NCBI GenBank assembly: GCA_022478985.1
Contig: JAKSZP010015908.1
Coordinates: forward strand, 62,001-126,000
Direction of reading: 5' to 3'
Source of the DNA: Massospora cicadina
Lineage: Eukaryota; Entomophthoromycota; Entomophthoromycetes; Entomophthorales; Entomophthoraceae
Length of the DNA stretch: 64,000 nt
The notes under the pieces were generated by a model that ran no database searches, was not told the origin of the DNA, and worked only from the letters and a program-made list of their open reading frames with translations. Position 1 is the first letter of the stretch. Each line of letters begins with the position of its first letter. Shown in pieces: positions 1 through 11,574 of the stretch. The position numbers were made by a program, and so were the translations under genes.

Positions 1-1447
1 CCAATAGGGTGCTTGCGTGCCAGCGGGGGATGGAGCAGAAAGCCGCGTTTTTGGAAATATGTGAATAGGTCTGGTAAACCCTATGAGAGGGGCTGGAACT
101 GAGCTTCCCCTGGAGGGGGCGCTCTAAATCCCTTTGGTAGTCTGGATTTGAAATGGCAAAGGCGGCTATGGAGGCCAAACCCATGGGTGGCGGGCCAGGG
201 ACACCTGGGGGCTGCTCTAACTGTGGAGCAGATTTGGTGGAATTGGCGATGGAATGGACAGAAGGATCTCCGTTTAACAGATGTGGGGAAACAGATGATG
301 CATCAGGTTCATCATCAGGGCTGGAGCAGATTATCACATTTACAATCTGCTGCCACATGGCAGGATCAAGCAACCAGATAATCCAGACAGCGAACATCAG
401 CAAGAGGATTTGGGCAATGGTGCACTTTATCAGATTGATCAGCGTAATTTTTTGCAAATTTTTGAAGGCAGATGGAGGCTGCGGCAAACTAGGCAGATTT
501 TTTTGGATTTTATTCGATGAAAGGCAAAAGAACTAACTGACAACTGCCCTTGGTGGGGGCAGTTGCCTTTTAAACTAGGCAATAGGCATAAGAGGTATCA
601 TGGGATTGGGCGTTTGGAGGATGGGAAGTGATTTGGTTGTCTGGCTCAGAGGGGGGTAGAAGGCGGCTCCCATATCCAGCAAAAGCTTAGAAAATTTTTT
701 GCAAGATTTCCCAAATTCTTGGGGCCAAGCCAAGTTGATATTTCTGATCTGAGTCTGGGTGACTCGAGTCATCCTGTTATCATGGCTTGGGAAGTCCGGA
801 TTTGTCCCAGGAGGCAGGGGTCCATGGATTGGATTACTTGCAATTTGCGCCAGTCCCTCAATAGAACTAATTGCGCAATCCAAACTCACTGAATATATTT
901 CTGAATGTTGGGCTGAGGAATCAAGTTGTTCAGGGCTGGGTTTGCAACCTAAGCTGAGTTTGACTCTGGCTTCTAAAGCCAACCAGTCTGAACCAGCTCC
1001 CCTAGTCCAGAAATTACTGGCTGGGCTCCGATGTTGGGAATTGCCATTTTCCAAAATTTTGGCCATGGCTTGCCTGGGGGGTGGGTGGACCCAGGGCCCT
1101 CTCCATGCCTAGAGGTGTGTCATCTCCCAGAAGACCTCTTCTATCAACCTTACCAGGATTGAAGAGGGGGGAAGAGGTGGGAGTGGGAAGACTTTGGGCA
1201 GGAAAGCCGTGACTGAGCGCTCATCTATTACATGGGCGAGGTCGCCCAGCTGTGACAGAGGGTCCACTGGAGCCTTGGGGCTTCTCTTCATTTGGAAGGG
1301 GTGCTGAACCCTATCCAGTTGCAAGGGCTGGTCCCTAAGACTTACAGGTATGGCCATAAATTCACTGGTAATCAATTGACACTTTGCCATCTTTAAAAGT
1401 AAGTTCAACAAACTCCTCTTTTTAGGTGCAGGGTCTTTGTTTTCCAA
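1..1447 (-). pseudogene. Env-position region of a truncated gypsy element
   Basis: Three successive minus-strand open stretches (1447-1109, 1066-575, and about 528-1, the last running off the window) form a decayed coding region. The first stretch resembles the region just after integrase in Gypsy-F (near 62900-62830): both contain a DL.H.V....VTAF pattern. The last stretch has no Met but is open for about 170 codons. It carries a hydrophobic run (about residues 27-45, AQILLLMFAVWIIWLL) with a short second one (IVNVIIC), followed by a Pro/Ser-rich tail. That order, a long region, then a membrane segment, then a tail, downstream of integrase, is what an env-like third gene looks like. The homology to Gypsy-F is seen in the sequence; the Env role is inferred from position and hydrophobicity only. 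No pol is attached on the 1448 side, so the copy is truncated. Confidence 0.45.
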
Positions 1448-2731
1448 TTATAAGTAAGTAGAATATTTTATCCTGGTATTTCCATAGTATTTTTTAAAAA
1501 TCCGCTTTGACCCCATAAATCCTAATAAATGAAATATTCTATATAGGATGTATTATTCTTGGTCTGGTAATAAAATAGGAAGAGAGACACTACTATATAG
1601 CCAAACCATAGAGGAAGTAAATTATAAGCTCCTAGAGAATTTCATCTGAGGCACTATGGTTTTATATATTTTTTGATAACCTATGTCTGGTGCAAGGCCA
1701 AGTTTCTTCATTAGTTTGATTTATAAGAAATTATTTGGTTCCTACTGTCTACAATATCTCTAAATGTGAGCATTTAAATGTAATATTAATGCAGGTACAC
1801 TCAGAAAATTAAGCATCAGTGAATTATAATTGTGTGGAAATTTAAAGTCCAATTAGCCTAAATAAGTTTAAAGATCTTTCTTATGATTGAGGGCTAAATT
1901 CTAATAATGCCTTGAAAGGTAGGGCCTCTTAGACCCTGTCCAGCTTGATGTCTCGCTAGAGGTGACTAAAAGCTCTTGTTGTTCCAATTTTGAGCGTAAA
2001 ACTTTTATACTAATTTCTGCATCAATTTGGCCTCATGTTACTTTGTAAGAAGGTGGTAGCTTCTATCATATAATTAATTATAAATTGATGGATTGATGGA
2101 TGCAAATTGTTGTCACTATGAAATTTATAATAAGAAATTTGTCCCTTGGTATCTTTTATCCATGATTTTTGAGTAGAGAAAGATGTTAAAAATCCTGGTA
2201 CTACTCGGCATCATTATTTCTTCTATTCATCATTCATTGGGTTGACAGAATAAACCTTAGGCCTTGCAAATAGAGTGAAGAAATAATTATCAAAATGTCT
2301 CAACTTTATTTTACATGTGACAAGTGACCTGACTGACATCAGTCTATTAAATGAGTGCCCTAAGGGTCAGTTAGAATTCTTCTTAGGGGAGACAGCGCTA
2401 TTGCATAATTTTCAATGCTTCCAATGATTTTCATAGAGCACCTCAAAAGTAGCAGCGCATATTCAGAGCTAATTCAAAATTTGTGTTATAATATATTTTT
2501 CATTATAATTGTATCAAGCCCCAATACAACTCTCTATATTTGCTTACAGGAATTCCAAAGAGCTATCTGATTGCCAAAGTTACATATAACATGAGCCCAG
2601 TTATCATAGCGCCTCAAAATAAAAAAGTTAATCAAAAAATGCTCATAGGAATATCCCTTCAAAAGATTTTAAGAAATTCTGTCCTCCAGGTTGTCCTTTC
2701 TGCTATATCACACTCCTGAATAATAAGAATC
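1448..2731. other. AT-rich stretch without a recognised gene
   Basis: Stops are dense in all frames and no retroelement motif is visible. It may be very old transposon sequence, but I see nothing that shows it. Confidence 0.5.
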
Positions 2732-2808
2732 AAGAGACTAACATATAACATCGATGAATCCCCCTTGGGTTGGGACCATCTAGTACTAAAAAAAGAGACT
2801 AACATATA
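2732..2808 (+). mobile_element. 45-bp LINE-2 3' tail insertion with 16-bp TSD
   Basis: The 16-mer AAGAGACTAACATATA occurs at 2732-2747 and again at 2793-2808. Between them, 2748-2792 holds 45 bp ending in TTGGGTTGGGACCATC then TAGTACTAAAAA. The same end closes the longer LINE-2 copies at 27139 and 40782. This is a severely 5'-truncated, target-primed insertion. The perfect TSD indicates it is comparatively young. Confidence 0.85.
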
Positions 2809-3119
2809 TCATGCAAATATCCTTAAATTCCTACATGTCATATTTCTGACTTTCTTAGTCCAGGGATTATATTACCGTCACCAGTTTCGCATTTTTGGAG
2901 GCCCCTTACCCACTAATCTCAAAAAGACTAATTTATTTTTACAGTCAAAATATTAAAACTCAGATAATTTTATATTTTTCACCTAGAATTGACAATCATG
3001 GCTGCAGGGCCAAAGGGCTTGCATTGATCCTATATCACTTTCCAGGTTATGAAAACAATGAGTGCAAAACACAGCTTTGAACCAATGTAATGACATGTAT
3101 AGCAAATTCTAATATAGGG
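2809..3119. other. Unassigned AT-rich flank
   Basis: Sequence between the LINE tail insertion and the outer boundary of the Gypsy-D 3' LTR. Short frames only; nothing recognised. Confidence 0.4.
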
Positions 3120-3351
3120 TGCTAACTTTCACCCATATTGGCTAAATCTGCCGAGCTGGTTGTACAGGTTATTTACCACTGAGCAACAGAACTGACAATA
3201 TGAAGATTGCTGATTCTTAATTAAATTTGATATAATAGATGGATCAATTGCCGCAGCTGACACTTTTATTATATATATAATATTGTAGACTATTGCTGCT
3301 AACTACTAAAAACCCTCCCCCTCCTCATTATCCCACTCAACTTTTATCCAT
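3120..3351 (-). repeat. Gypsy-D 3' LTR, segment 1
   Basis: Aligns with the proximal part of the 5' LTR from 21687 (shared TATTGGCTAA, GAGCTGGTTG, ACCACTGAGCAA, and GACTATTGCTGCTAACTAC). It stops at the R1 insertion. The LTR resumes at about 12364. Confidence 0.85.
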
Positions 3352-4470
3352 TTTATTTAACAGAGGCAATCCAACCAGGGGACAGACAATACTGAAACAG
3401 AAACTCCAAAGCAAAAGAGACGAAGCAAAACTGACTGCCCTAAACAAGCAGTGGGAAACGTAAAAGAAATGAGAAAACAACCTACCAGGTGGCACAGCGG
3501 TGAGAAGCTTATCCCTTCATGGCAGAGGGGGAGGGGGATCAGGAAGATGATCAATTTTGATTTTCACAAAGAAGATGCGGACAAATGCTGATAACAAAGG
3601 GTTGGGGCGTCCGCTGGATGAGGGTTGAGGCGGAGTGCATAATCATTGAACCTGAGAAGTTGGCCTGAGACAAAGCCTCCTATGAGTTCAGCCACGTGGT
3701 GTTCAGCTTTGATGCAGACATTGGGAAGTTGTGAAAATTTTGTGACTTTGGCTCTAGTTACACATGTGGATGGGGAAAATTCTGCCTGTTCAGCGACATG
3801 TTTGCCAGAGTTGGTGGAAATTTCAGCTTGGAGTTTGATTTCATCTTTTGCAACTACAGGGAAATAGTGGGTTGATTGGGTGATGTGCAGTCCTTGTTTA
3901 TATTCACAATGGATTTTGTCATGGCTTTGAAAAGATGGCAATTTTGGGCAAGGCCACTGAAGCCTTGGTAAGCTGGTGTTCGCTTTGGTATGGGATAACA
4001 TTGGGTTTGGGGACAAATTTTGGGCGGGAATGGGGCATCAAAGTCTGAATTCATAAAAGGTTCTAGATCGATTGGTTTAGCTGGAGGTGGGACAATTTCA
4101 CCAGTTTCAGTCACTTCATCCAATAAGTCCCAGGGATTTTAGTTGATTAAGATTGATTTGGTGATAGGTGGCTGTGGTTGGGTAAGTTTTGAGGTGGAGG
4201 ATTTTTTGGATTGAACATTGGTCCAAGCCTGCACCCAATTGGTTGGCATGGGTATGAATTAGCCAGCTTGGGTTTGAGGTGCTAGATTTTGCTTCTGATT
4301 TGAGCGCATGGCCTGTGGGGGTTGGGGCAGACAAATTCCCCACTCTAATGCTGTTAGTGTGGCCCCATGGGTGGAGTTGGCCGTGTTTTCAGGGTGTAAA
4401 TTACTGTGGCATGCCTTTTTGGTGTGGTCCAATTCATAGTAAAGGGGGAAAATTGTGCGACCATTATCAG
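3352..4470 (-). pseudogene. Half-LINE R1, distal half of ORF1 and 3' UTR
   Basis: Continuation of R1 below the Gypsy-A insertion. On the minus strand it opens with a decayed CCHC zinc knuckle (CPLYYELDHTKKAC, second Cys now Tyr, near 4430-4390). It continues through frames related to those of R3 and R4 (the LNQLKSLGLIG region near 4150), and a C-terminal HPADAPT motif equivalent to HPADTPTPLLSA in R3. The 3' end reads GTCTGTCCCCTGGTTGG then GTTAAATAAA, shared with the RT-bearing LINE-1. The imperfect TSD is CTCAACTTTTATCCATT near 3337-3353, against GTCATCTCTTATCCTTG near 12363-12379 (13/17). Confidence 0.75.
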
Positions 4471-5102
4471 TATTGAAATTTCGTGAGAAATTATGATAAA
4501 CAGGCGCTACAAAGGCTACGAAATTATTAGTTTCATGGCTCTAGCAAAGATCAACTTAAGTGCAACGAAGTTATTAGTTCCGTTGCAATGGTTAATGCAA
4601 CTGAATATACAGAATCCTGTATGAAAATAGACCAAAATTAAACTATGTGAGACGAGAATTGAGGTACTTTACTAATTAAAAAACCAGAGATAATTATAGG
4701 GAAATTTTAGTGGTTCTTCGCAAGGATTTCCTTGATTCACTCAAGGTAAGATTTTTCCTATCAGAGGACCAATATAGTTGATTATTATCATCATCATTAT
4801 TATTATAATATTTGTGATGATCATATCTAATAGAGCTCTAGTTAGATGCGATCAACCTTCTTAATGAGGCCTTGTCCCTTCAAAAATGATTAGTCATTTT
4901 GGATTTCTTGGCCATCTCAAATTACTGAGTTTCTTTGGGTTGATTAGATTCACCCATCGTAGGAGGTCAATAACTCTGAAGAGTCTTTATTTGATCAAAT
5001 TGAGAATCAAAAATATTAGGTTTAGATTTCTCCATCTGATTAGACTGAGATATCAAATCTTGATCTATAGTACTTTCAGTCATCTTAGTTGTATCTCCAA
5101 CA
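4471..5102 (-). repeat. Gypsy-A 3' LTR
   Basis: 632 bp, highly similar to 10951-11574. Minus-strand start TGTTGGAGATAC; outer end CAATA, probably a decayed CAACA. Contains a TTA/TCA-rich tract near 4780-4810. Confidence 0.93.
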
Positions 5103-6330
5103 ATGCCCCCCTCAAGATCTTGCCTATGGGGCACATACTTGCGAAGAAACCTACTATGAACTCTATTGATAACAGTACCAGTATCAATAGAGGCAATGGA
5201 GTATTCAACACCCCAACGATATATAATATTGTAAGGACCAGCCCATAAGGGGTCTAGTTTATGAATTTTCCTCCCGGCCTATAGTGGTAGAAGAGTACAA
5301 GGTCTCCGACTTAATATTCTGGTAACGTAGGTCTACTAGTGTTAGTCCAGGTTCCTTCCTTCAAGGTGGTAGCGGCAAGGGAACTTGAAGCTAATGATTG
5401 TAATCAGATTATTTCATCAACCAGTCACCTCATCACTAAATCAGTGGTTTTCGGGGTAGCCTCTTCAAGTATAGGTTGTACACTTGAAGGGAGGATAGGT
5501 TCCCGACCATATAAAGCTTTAAACGGAGACATTCCAATAATACAATAGTAGCTAACTCTATAAGCTAACATCGCACTGGGTAAGTAAAGGTTCAACCTTT
5601 TAGGATCATTGAAGCCATCTTTTGAAGAATGGCTATGAGGGTACCGTTTGCTCATTTGATGGCACCATTGGTGGAAGGATTATATGGGGATGTGAATGAC
5701 TGGTAGGTACCCATTAATTTGGTAAGCTTAGCTACCACCTGAGATATAAAATTGGTCCCATTATCTGATAACAGGACTTTCTGGCTGACATGACTGGTAA
5801 AAACTTGTTTAAAAAGGAAAGACGCCGTAGCCTTGGCAGTGACCGTGGAGACAGAGACAGCTACAATCCATTTAGAGAAATGATCAATAGCTTGTAGAAT
5901 AAATCAATGTCCATAGGGGGCCGTATGGAGAGGACCTACCACGTCAATACTCACAGTAGAGAAGGGTTTGGAAGGTCCTATAATTTGGTGTTGGAACATC
6001 AGATTTCCTCCACGTTGTTGTTGGCATTTAAGGCATGACTCTAGCACATCATGTACGGTTTCCAGCATGTTATCTAAGTAACAATGATTTTTAACCATTG
6101 GAGGGTCTTAGCAACAGCTCCATGGCCTACAGTTTGGTGGGCCTCCATGATAGTGTCAGTCCTCGCAGAAGGCTGAATAAAGGGCAACCACTTAGATCCT
6201 GACTTTTTGTATAATGAACCTTCTTTAACATGAGTGTCTTCAGTTAAGGATTATAACTTTGAGCCAACATCTCTAAATTCACAGACCAGAGCTCAGGTCT
6301 ACCAATCAGGTCATAAATGCGATCCTCCTC
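5103..6330 (-). pseudogene. Gypsy-A integrase
   Basis: Integrase inserts the cDNA into the genome. On the minus strand a Cys pair (CLKCQQQRGG, near 6035) belongs to the H2C2 zinc domain. FSTVSIDVVGPLHT (near 5965-5930) carries the first catalytic Asp. SPFKALYGREP (near 5515) is a typical core end. A C-terminal GPY/F motif (LDPLWAGPYNI, near 5260-5220) precedes KYVPHRQDLEGG at the polypurine tract. Frames change several times and stops are present, so the gene is dead. Neighbours: RNase H upstream, LTR directly downstream. Confidence 0.85.
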
Positions 6331-6470
6331 TGCAGAAAATAATGTTGATTTAGGCAACAAGAAAGGCCATCAGCGTTTTGATGTATAGCCCCAATGTGAT
6401 GTTGGGTGGTAAAATCGTAATTTTGGAGCTTTAACGCCCATCTGGCTAAGCGCCCATCAGGATCCTTCAT

Positions 6471-6830
6471 TTATTGCAACCACTTCAGGGAAGCGTGATC
6501 CGTCACAAAAAGTGAAATGCTTTCCATATAGTTAGGGGCGAGATGCTTGATAGCGGCCAAAACAGCGAGGCATTCTCTCTCTGTAATGTTATAATTGCGT
6601 TCAGCCTTAGACAGGGTTTTACTATAGTATGCAATGGGGTGATCTACCAGATTGGTATCATGTTGAGCCAGAATGGCTTCAATAGCAATATCACTGGCAT
6701 CATTAAATAGAACAAAGGGTTTGGAAAAGTCAAGATGGGTTAAGATAGGTGCACTTATTAGGGCTTGGCGCAACAGATCGAAGGATTGCTGCTGAGATGC
6801 CTCCCATACAAAGGGAACTTTTTTATGCAA
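6471..6830 (-). pseudogene. Gypsy-A RNase H domain
   Basis: A 119-residue open frame starting near the RT thumb/RNase H junction (FVWEASQQQSFDLLRQAL). It contains FVLFNDASDIAIEAILAQ: the usual catalytic TDAS is NDAS, so the Asp is kept. ERECLAVLAAIKHL keeps the catalytic Glu, and LFVTDHASLKWL keeps the second Asp. The domain degrades the RNA strand during cDNA synthesis. It is the best-preserved part of this pol. Confidence 0.9.
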
Positions 6831-6839
6831 AAGGTATAC

Positions 6840-7760
6840 TAGAGGCTCTGCAATTTCTGAAAAATGGGGGATGAATTGTCAGTAATAACAGACCATTTCT
6901 AAAAATACTTGGATATTGCGCAAGCTTTTGGGAACAGGCATGTCTAAAATAGCTTGTACCTTATTAGATAAGGGTAAAATACCCTTACGATTAACCTTAT
7001 GCCCTAAAAATTCCATCTCAGTCTTAAAGAAGCACACTTTGATGGTTTAATCTTAAGAGAGGCATGACGCAGTCAGCCAAAAACTTCCTTCAAATGAGCC
7101 AAATGCTCATTAAAAATGCGTCAAAAAAGTAACTTCATCTAGATAAACAAAACACAAGAAAGCTTCAAATCCCCAAACAAGCCATCCATGGCTCGTTGAA
7201 AAATAGCAGGGGTTTTACAAAGCCCCTGCAGCATATGAGTAGGCTCAAAGAGTCCCTCACTAGAGATTAAAGCACATTTTTTATGGTCTTCTTGGCAAGC
7301 TCAATTTGCCAATAACTGCTCGCAAGGTCCATAGCTGAGAAATATAGGGACCTAAACAACAGCCTCAAGGAATCGTCTATATGAGGAAGAGGATAAGAAT
7401 CCTTCTAAGTAACAGAATTGAGTCGGCGATAGTCTATAACCACTCGGTGGCCCCCATCTTTATTCCAGATGAGTAGTAGAGGGGAATCCCAGGGATCTTT
7501 AGAAGGCGTTAATAGTCCAGCATCGAGAAGTTGCTTCAGCTCCACTGAGACCTGAGCCTCCTTGACTTTAAATTTGCGATATAGTCGAGATCAAATAGGG
7601 GAGTATCCCCAGTTTTTACCTGATGCTGCACTCTTTCATTAGGCCAAAATCTCCAGGACCTTGAGCAAAGGTATCCGCATATTCTTCAATCAGAGCCTCA
7701 GATTCCAGCTGTTGTTCTTAAGTGAGTGAATCCCCAAATTTGACGTCAATTCTAGAAATG
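6840..7760 (-). pseudogene. Gypsy-A reverse transcriptase
   Basis: Fragmentary RT frames. The catalytic YxDD box lies at 7145-7134 on the minus strand and reads YLDE in the context FVYLDEVTF, so its second Asp is Glu. Upstream the strand retains LNSVT and VVIDYRR-type sequence near 7445-7405. No frame longer than about 60 codons survives. Confidence 0.75.
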
Positions 7761-7769
7761 ATAGGGGGA

Positions 7770-8895
7770 TCTTTCAGCCCAAATTTGTATAGATCTCCAC
7801 ATCCTGAGATGGACAATAAGTCACTCACAGGAGTAGGCCTCACATAGGTGATGGGATTATTGTGATTCAATCGCATTGTTGTGAAGTGAGATTATCCAAT
7901 AGAACTAAAACAGTTCCATTGTAGGCAGGATCAAGTATACCAGGGCAAGGTAAAGCCTCCAAATGAGAAGGATTTGGATTAACAAAGATCTCTAACACAT
8001 GATCACTGGGTACAAATACTTGAACTCCCGTATCAATGATGACTTGATAGCTTTAGGGGGAATGGTAATCAGAGAGTTAGAATATAGTGGCATTCCCTTG
8101 GTGGCACAAACTGACGGAGGTAGAAGTATAGACCTTGGACCCAGGATTTGGTATTCAAGACGCGAGATAGAAGTGGGGTTATCCCAGTAGGCAGACATGT
8201 CACTTAAGTTTGCCTTTGGTATTGAGAACATCATGTAGAATTAAAGGTACCTGGTACCCAATTAAAGATAGTTATTTGTACTTAAGATTGATTATTGCAT
8301 CAAAAGCGGTGAGAAACTTAGTTCCCAAGAGCAGATCGTAGCAGTTTTTATCCAATACCACTGTAGGGGCTGACACAACCAACATCCCAAAGTGCATCAG
8401 AAGAGAGGAATAGGATCCTATAGATTTAGTGTAGGAAGGTCAAGCGGTTCCATAGTTTTGAGAATGGGTCAAGTTTGGCGCCAATTTTATCTTCCTCATA
8501 AATTTGGATGAGATTACATTGAAGGGCGATCCAGTATCAATGTTAGCCAAAACTTTTACCTTATTCATGATGACTTCCACCTGGGTCACATCAGTGCCAA
8601 AGTTTGGGATAGAAAACACCAAGGGATTAATTGAATGAATAGAATTAGAAGTATAAGAAGAAGCATAAGCAGAAATAGTGTTTTTGTTGGATAGTTTATC
8701 AGGGATATCAAGCTCACCAGGAGCGGATACCACATAACAATTGGTAGAAGAATCAATAGGTTTTGACTGAGGCACCTGAGGTAGGTCAGCACAGGGAGCC
8801 TCATGCCCTATGCTGACTCCTCTTTTTTTAATTTCTCCACTTTCTTTTTCCAATATTGAGATACCACATGGCCCACGAGACAACAATAAGGGCAC
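7770..8895 (-). pseudogene. Gypsy-A zinc knuckle and aspartic protease region
   Basis: On the minus strand, 8894-8853 encodes a CCHC knuckle, CPYCCLVGHVVSQY, whose last Cys is Tyr. The frame 8895-8440 then carries the retropepsin active site DTGS at 8538-8527 in VLANIDTGSPFNVIS, intact, followed by a Lys-rich stretch. Residual frames to 7992 link the protease to RT. The protease would process the Gag-Pol polyprotein. The knuckle is in a different frame from the protease. Confidence 0.85.
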
Positions 8896-9087
8896 GGCTC
8901 CTTTTTGGTTTTGGTTTAGGTTTAGGTGGCATCACATGAATATAAGTACAAGGGTTATTAGAGTTGCTCAGATGTACCATTTCATTGGGAATCTTTATAA
9001 GCGCTTCCTTAATGTCAATAATGGAGCTGAAGTATCGTTTTAGGGACTTCAGATTTAATAATAACTGAGTGCAAGAAGCGAACATAC

Positions 9088-10890
9088 TCATTATGGCCGA
9101 TATAGCATATCAATGGTAATCTGGTCGCAAGTGGCAAGTGTTTGGGCCTCATGGTAGAATCGTTTTGCGAAATCCTGGATAGACTCTCCTCGTTTAATTT
9201 GAATATTCATAAAGGCCTGCTTTTGGTTGGAGAGGATTTGATCACTCCCAAATTCCTTGATGAGGGCGGTTCTCACTTGAGCCCAAGTAGTACAGACCTT
9301 GAGATGAGGAACCATGATCTCTTGCACGAACTGACTTAGACAAGAGGTGATGTGGTGGACCTTCTGCTGATCAGTAACTTCATCCATGGCGCGTTCATAT
9401 GCGAAAAGGAAAGAATGGATGCTACCTTTACCCGGTTCAAACTTTTCTTTGATGGTAGGTTTGAAGAGGGTGGATTCCGTGCTCAAAATGTTTACACCCA
9501 ATACCGTGACAGGTCCAGCCTTGGAGGGTTCAGACTCTGTAAAATGTGCGTGAGGGGGAACTCAATCAACCTGTTGTCTTAAGTGGTTCACGTCATCTTG
9601 TGAATTGTGGACCCATTGGTTGAGATGGTCATTTGTAGGCGCTCAGGTTAAATTGGTAATTGTAGACAACATCTCAGTTTTCTTGGTCTCAAGTACTTTG
9701 CACTTGGCAGCCAACTGCTCATTAATTGCTGTCAATGAAGCAAACCAGGTTTCTTGCATAGTTTAATTGGCATCGCATAGATGATGCGCTTTCTCAAAGC
9801 CATCCAGCAGGTTGATTATGGAGTTGTTCAGATCAGTCGGAAGACCTTCCAAGGATAGGAAACACCCTTAAGCAAGGGCTCAGATTTAAGTTTTCAACTC
9901 CCATACTCATGATTTTAAGAAGCTCGAAGGTTCCAAATTGTGGATTGAGAGCGTGGAGCCAGGGGGACCAGGAGGTCCGGGGGGTCCACGTGAACCAGAA
10001 TGACCAGCAGACCCAGGGGTACCTTGTTGTCCCTCAGGGCCTTGAGGACCCCATTCATCAGAGGGTCCCAGAGTTAATGACAAAGAACTAGGTGTGCCCG
10101 GAGGTCCTTGAGGACCAGAAAAGCCAGATCCGCCTTTTCTGATTGTATCCACAACTTGGATCAGTTGTTGGAGGATCACGTCGAGTTCCTTATAGCGGTC
10201 ATCATTTTTGGCAAGAAATATTCCCAGCTGTCTCGTAATCTCAGCTTTGAGGGTAGGGATTCAGTTTTGGATGGGGGTAGCAGCATCAATAACCTGTTGT
10301 GAGATTTCTTGGCCGATGTAGGCAACAACGCCGTTGTCAATTCTCACCAAATGGTTGTGAAATTCGTTGATCTCTTCTGTTATCATGAATTGCTTCCCAA
10401 ATATCCCATCCAAAGTTAGACGCTGTCTCAAAGAACGAGGATAGCTAAAAGTGAAATTGTTGCGCTAGAGTCAACTGGCGCTGAATCTTGAGGTGATGCC
10501 ACCCCAAGGTCTGGAGTAAATGGTATATAGCGGGATGTACTTAATTCTGGAGGTACTGTTCAGTTCTAGCCACACCAACTTTGGCAGGCTGTAACACTGC
10601 TTGGTTGTATAAACTCATCATATTGTCAGTAACTTTGGATGCTTGGTCACGATTAGGACAAGCACCAGGCTGGATAGCCCCTCTTATCTCCCTTTGAATG
10701 TTTCCTCTACATTAGCGGCTTGAATCTGATAATTATTTTGGTCAGGGCCCTCAATGGCCAAGTCCATAGAAGCTTGAAATTGAATATGGCTGATATTAGC
10801 TGAAGGCAAATCTTGCCAGTTTGAGTGTACCCGTCAGGAGATTCTCAGAGATTCAGCAGAAGAGGGACTCGCTTCACTAGATGAATTCAT
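9088..10890 (-). pseudogene. Gypsy-A Gag with collagen-like segment
   Basis: Start chosen at ATG 10890-10888 (MNSSSEASPSS), about 60 bp inside the 5' LTR. The open pieces 10179-9907 and 9501-9091 lie in the same phase as this ATG, so Gag is one frame of about 600 codons broken mainly by nonsense codons. Order: N-terminal region; helical stretch ([17 protein letters not shown]); Gly-X-Y collagen-like repeat (10116-9955); second helical stretch (INEQLAAKCKVLETKK); capsid-like domain with the gypsy Gag signature QDFAKRFYHEAQTL near 9180-9140. The zinc knuckle follows at 8894. Gag forms the particle that packages element RNA. The collagen segment is not part of any Gag architecture I know. Confidence 0.85.
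9955..10116 (-). repeat. Collagen-like Gly-X-Y run in Gypsy-A Gag
   Basis: From 10050 down to 9955 the Gag frame gives ten consecutive Gly-X-Y triplets plus Gly-Ser, including [16 protein letters not shown] and [12 protein letters not shown] second short run, GPQGPPGTP, lies at 10110-10084. No stop interrupts either run. Pro is frequent at X and Y, as in triple-helix-forming collagens. Confidence 0.92.
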
Positions 10891-10950
10891 CGTTGTGAAA
10901 GTATGTTTTTACCAGGTAGCCTTGGAAGCAGACCTGGCAGGGAGCAAAAG

Positions 10951-11574
10951 CATTGGAATTTTGTGAGAAATTACAATAAACAGGCGCTACAAAGGCTACG
11001 AAATTATTAGTTTCATGGCTCTAGCAAAGATCAACTTAAGTGCAACGAAGTTATTAGTTCCGTTGCAATGGTTAATGCCAACTGAATATACAGAATCCTG
11101 TATGAAAATAGACCAAAATCAAACTATTTGAGATGAGAATTGAGGTACTTTATTAAATAAAAAGTCCAGAGATATTTATAGGGAAATTTTAGTGGTTCTT
11201 CGCAAGGATTTCCTTGATTCACTCAAGGTAAGATTTTTCCTATCAGAGGACCAATATAGTTGATTATCATTTTCATTATAATATTCGTGATGATCATATC
11301 TAATAGAGCTCTAGTTAGATGCGATCAACCTTCTTAATGAGGCCTTGTCCCTTCAAAATGATTAGTCATTTTGAATTTCTTGGCCATCTCAAATTACTGA
11401 GTTTCTTTGGGTTGATTAGATTCACCCATAGTAGGAGGTTAATAACTCTGAAGAGTCTTTCTTTGGTCAAATTGAGATTCAAAAATATTTGTTTTAGATT
11501 TCTCCATCTGATTAGACCAAGATATTGAATCTCGATCTAGAGTACTTTTGGTCATCTTAGTTGTATCTCCAACA
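10951..11574 (-). repeat. Gypsy-A 5' LTR
   Basis: 624 bp. Minus-strand start TGTTGGAGATAC at 11574. The inner end CCAATG is followed by CTTTTGCTCCC; I could not assign a tRNA primer. Confidence 0.92.

Larger units (their letters stand above)
4471..11574 (-). mobile_element. Gypsy-A, complete but degenerate Ty3/gypsy element
   Basis: 7.1 kb on the minus strand with two LTRs (10951-11574 upstream, 4471-5102 downstream). The flanking TSD is GTCAG at 11575-11579 and ATCAG at 4466-4470 (one mismatch). Internal order is Gag, CCHC knuckle, protease, RT, RNase H, IN with GPY motif, then polypurine tract GAGGGGGGCAT directly before the 3' LTR. It interrupts the ORF1 of half-LINE R1: the reading FWAHT before it and DNGRTI after it rejoin to match FWARVKGRKTI of R4. 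That confirms both boundaries. Confidence 0.93.

Noticed and set aside
153..536. Plus-strand frame of 127 codons near the window start
   Set aside because: It overlaps the better supported minus-strand region with membrane segment and Gypsy-F similarity.
1448..3119. Possible host gene exons in the AT-rich left part
   Set aside because: Frames are below 70 codons, without motif or splice structure I could support.
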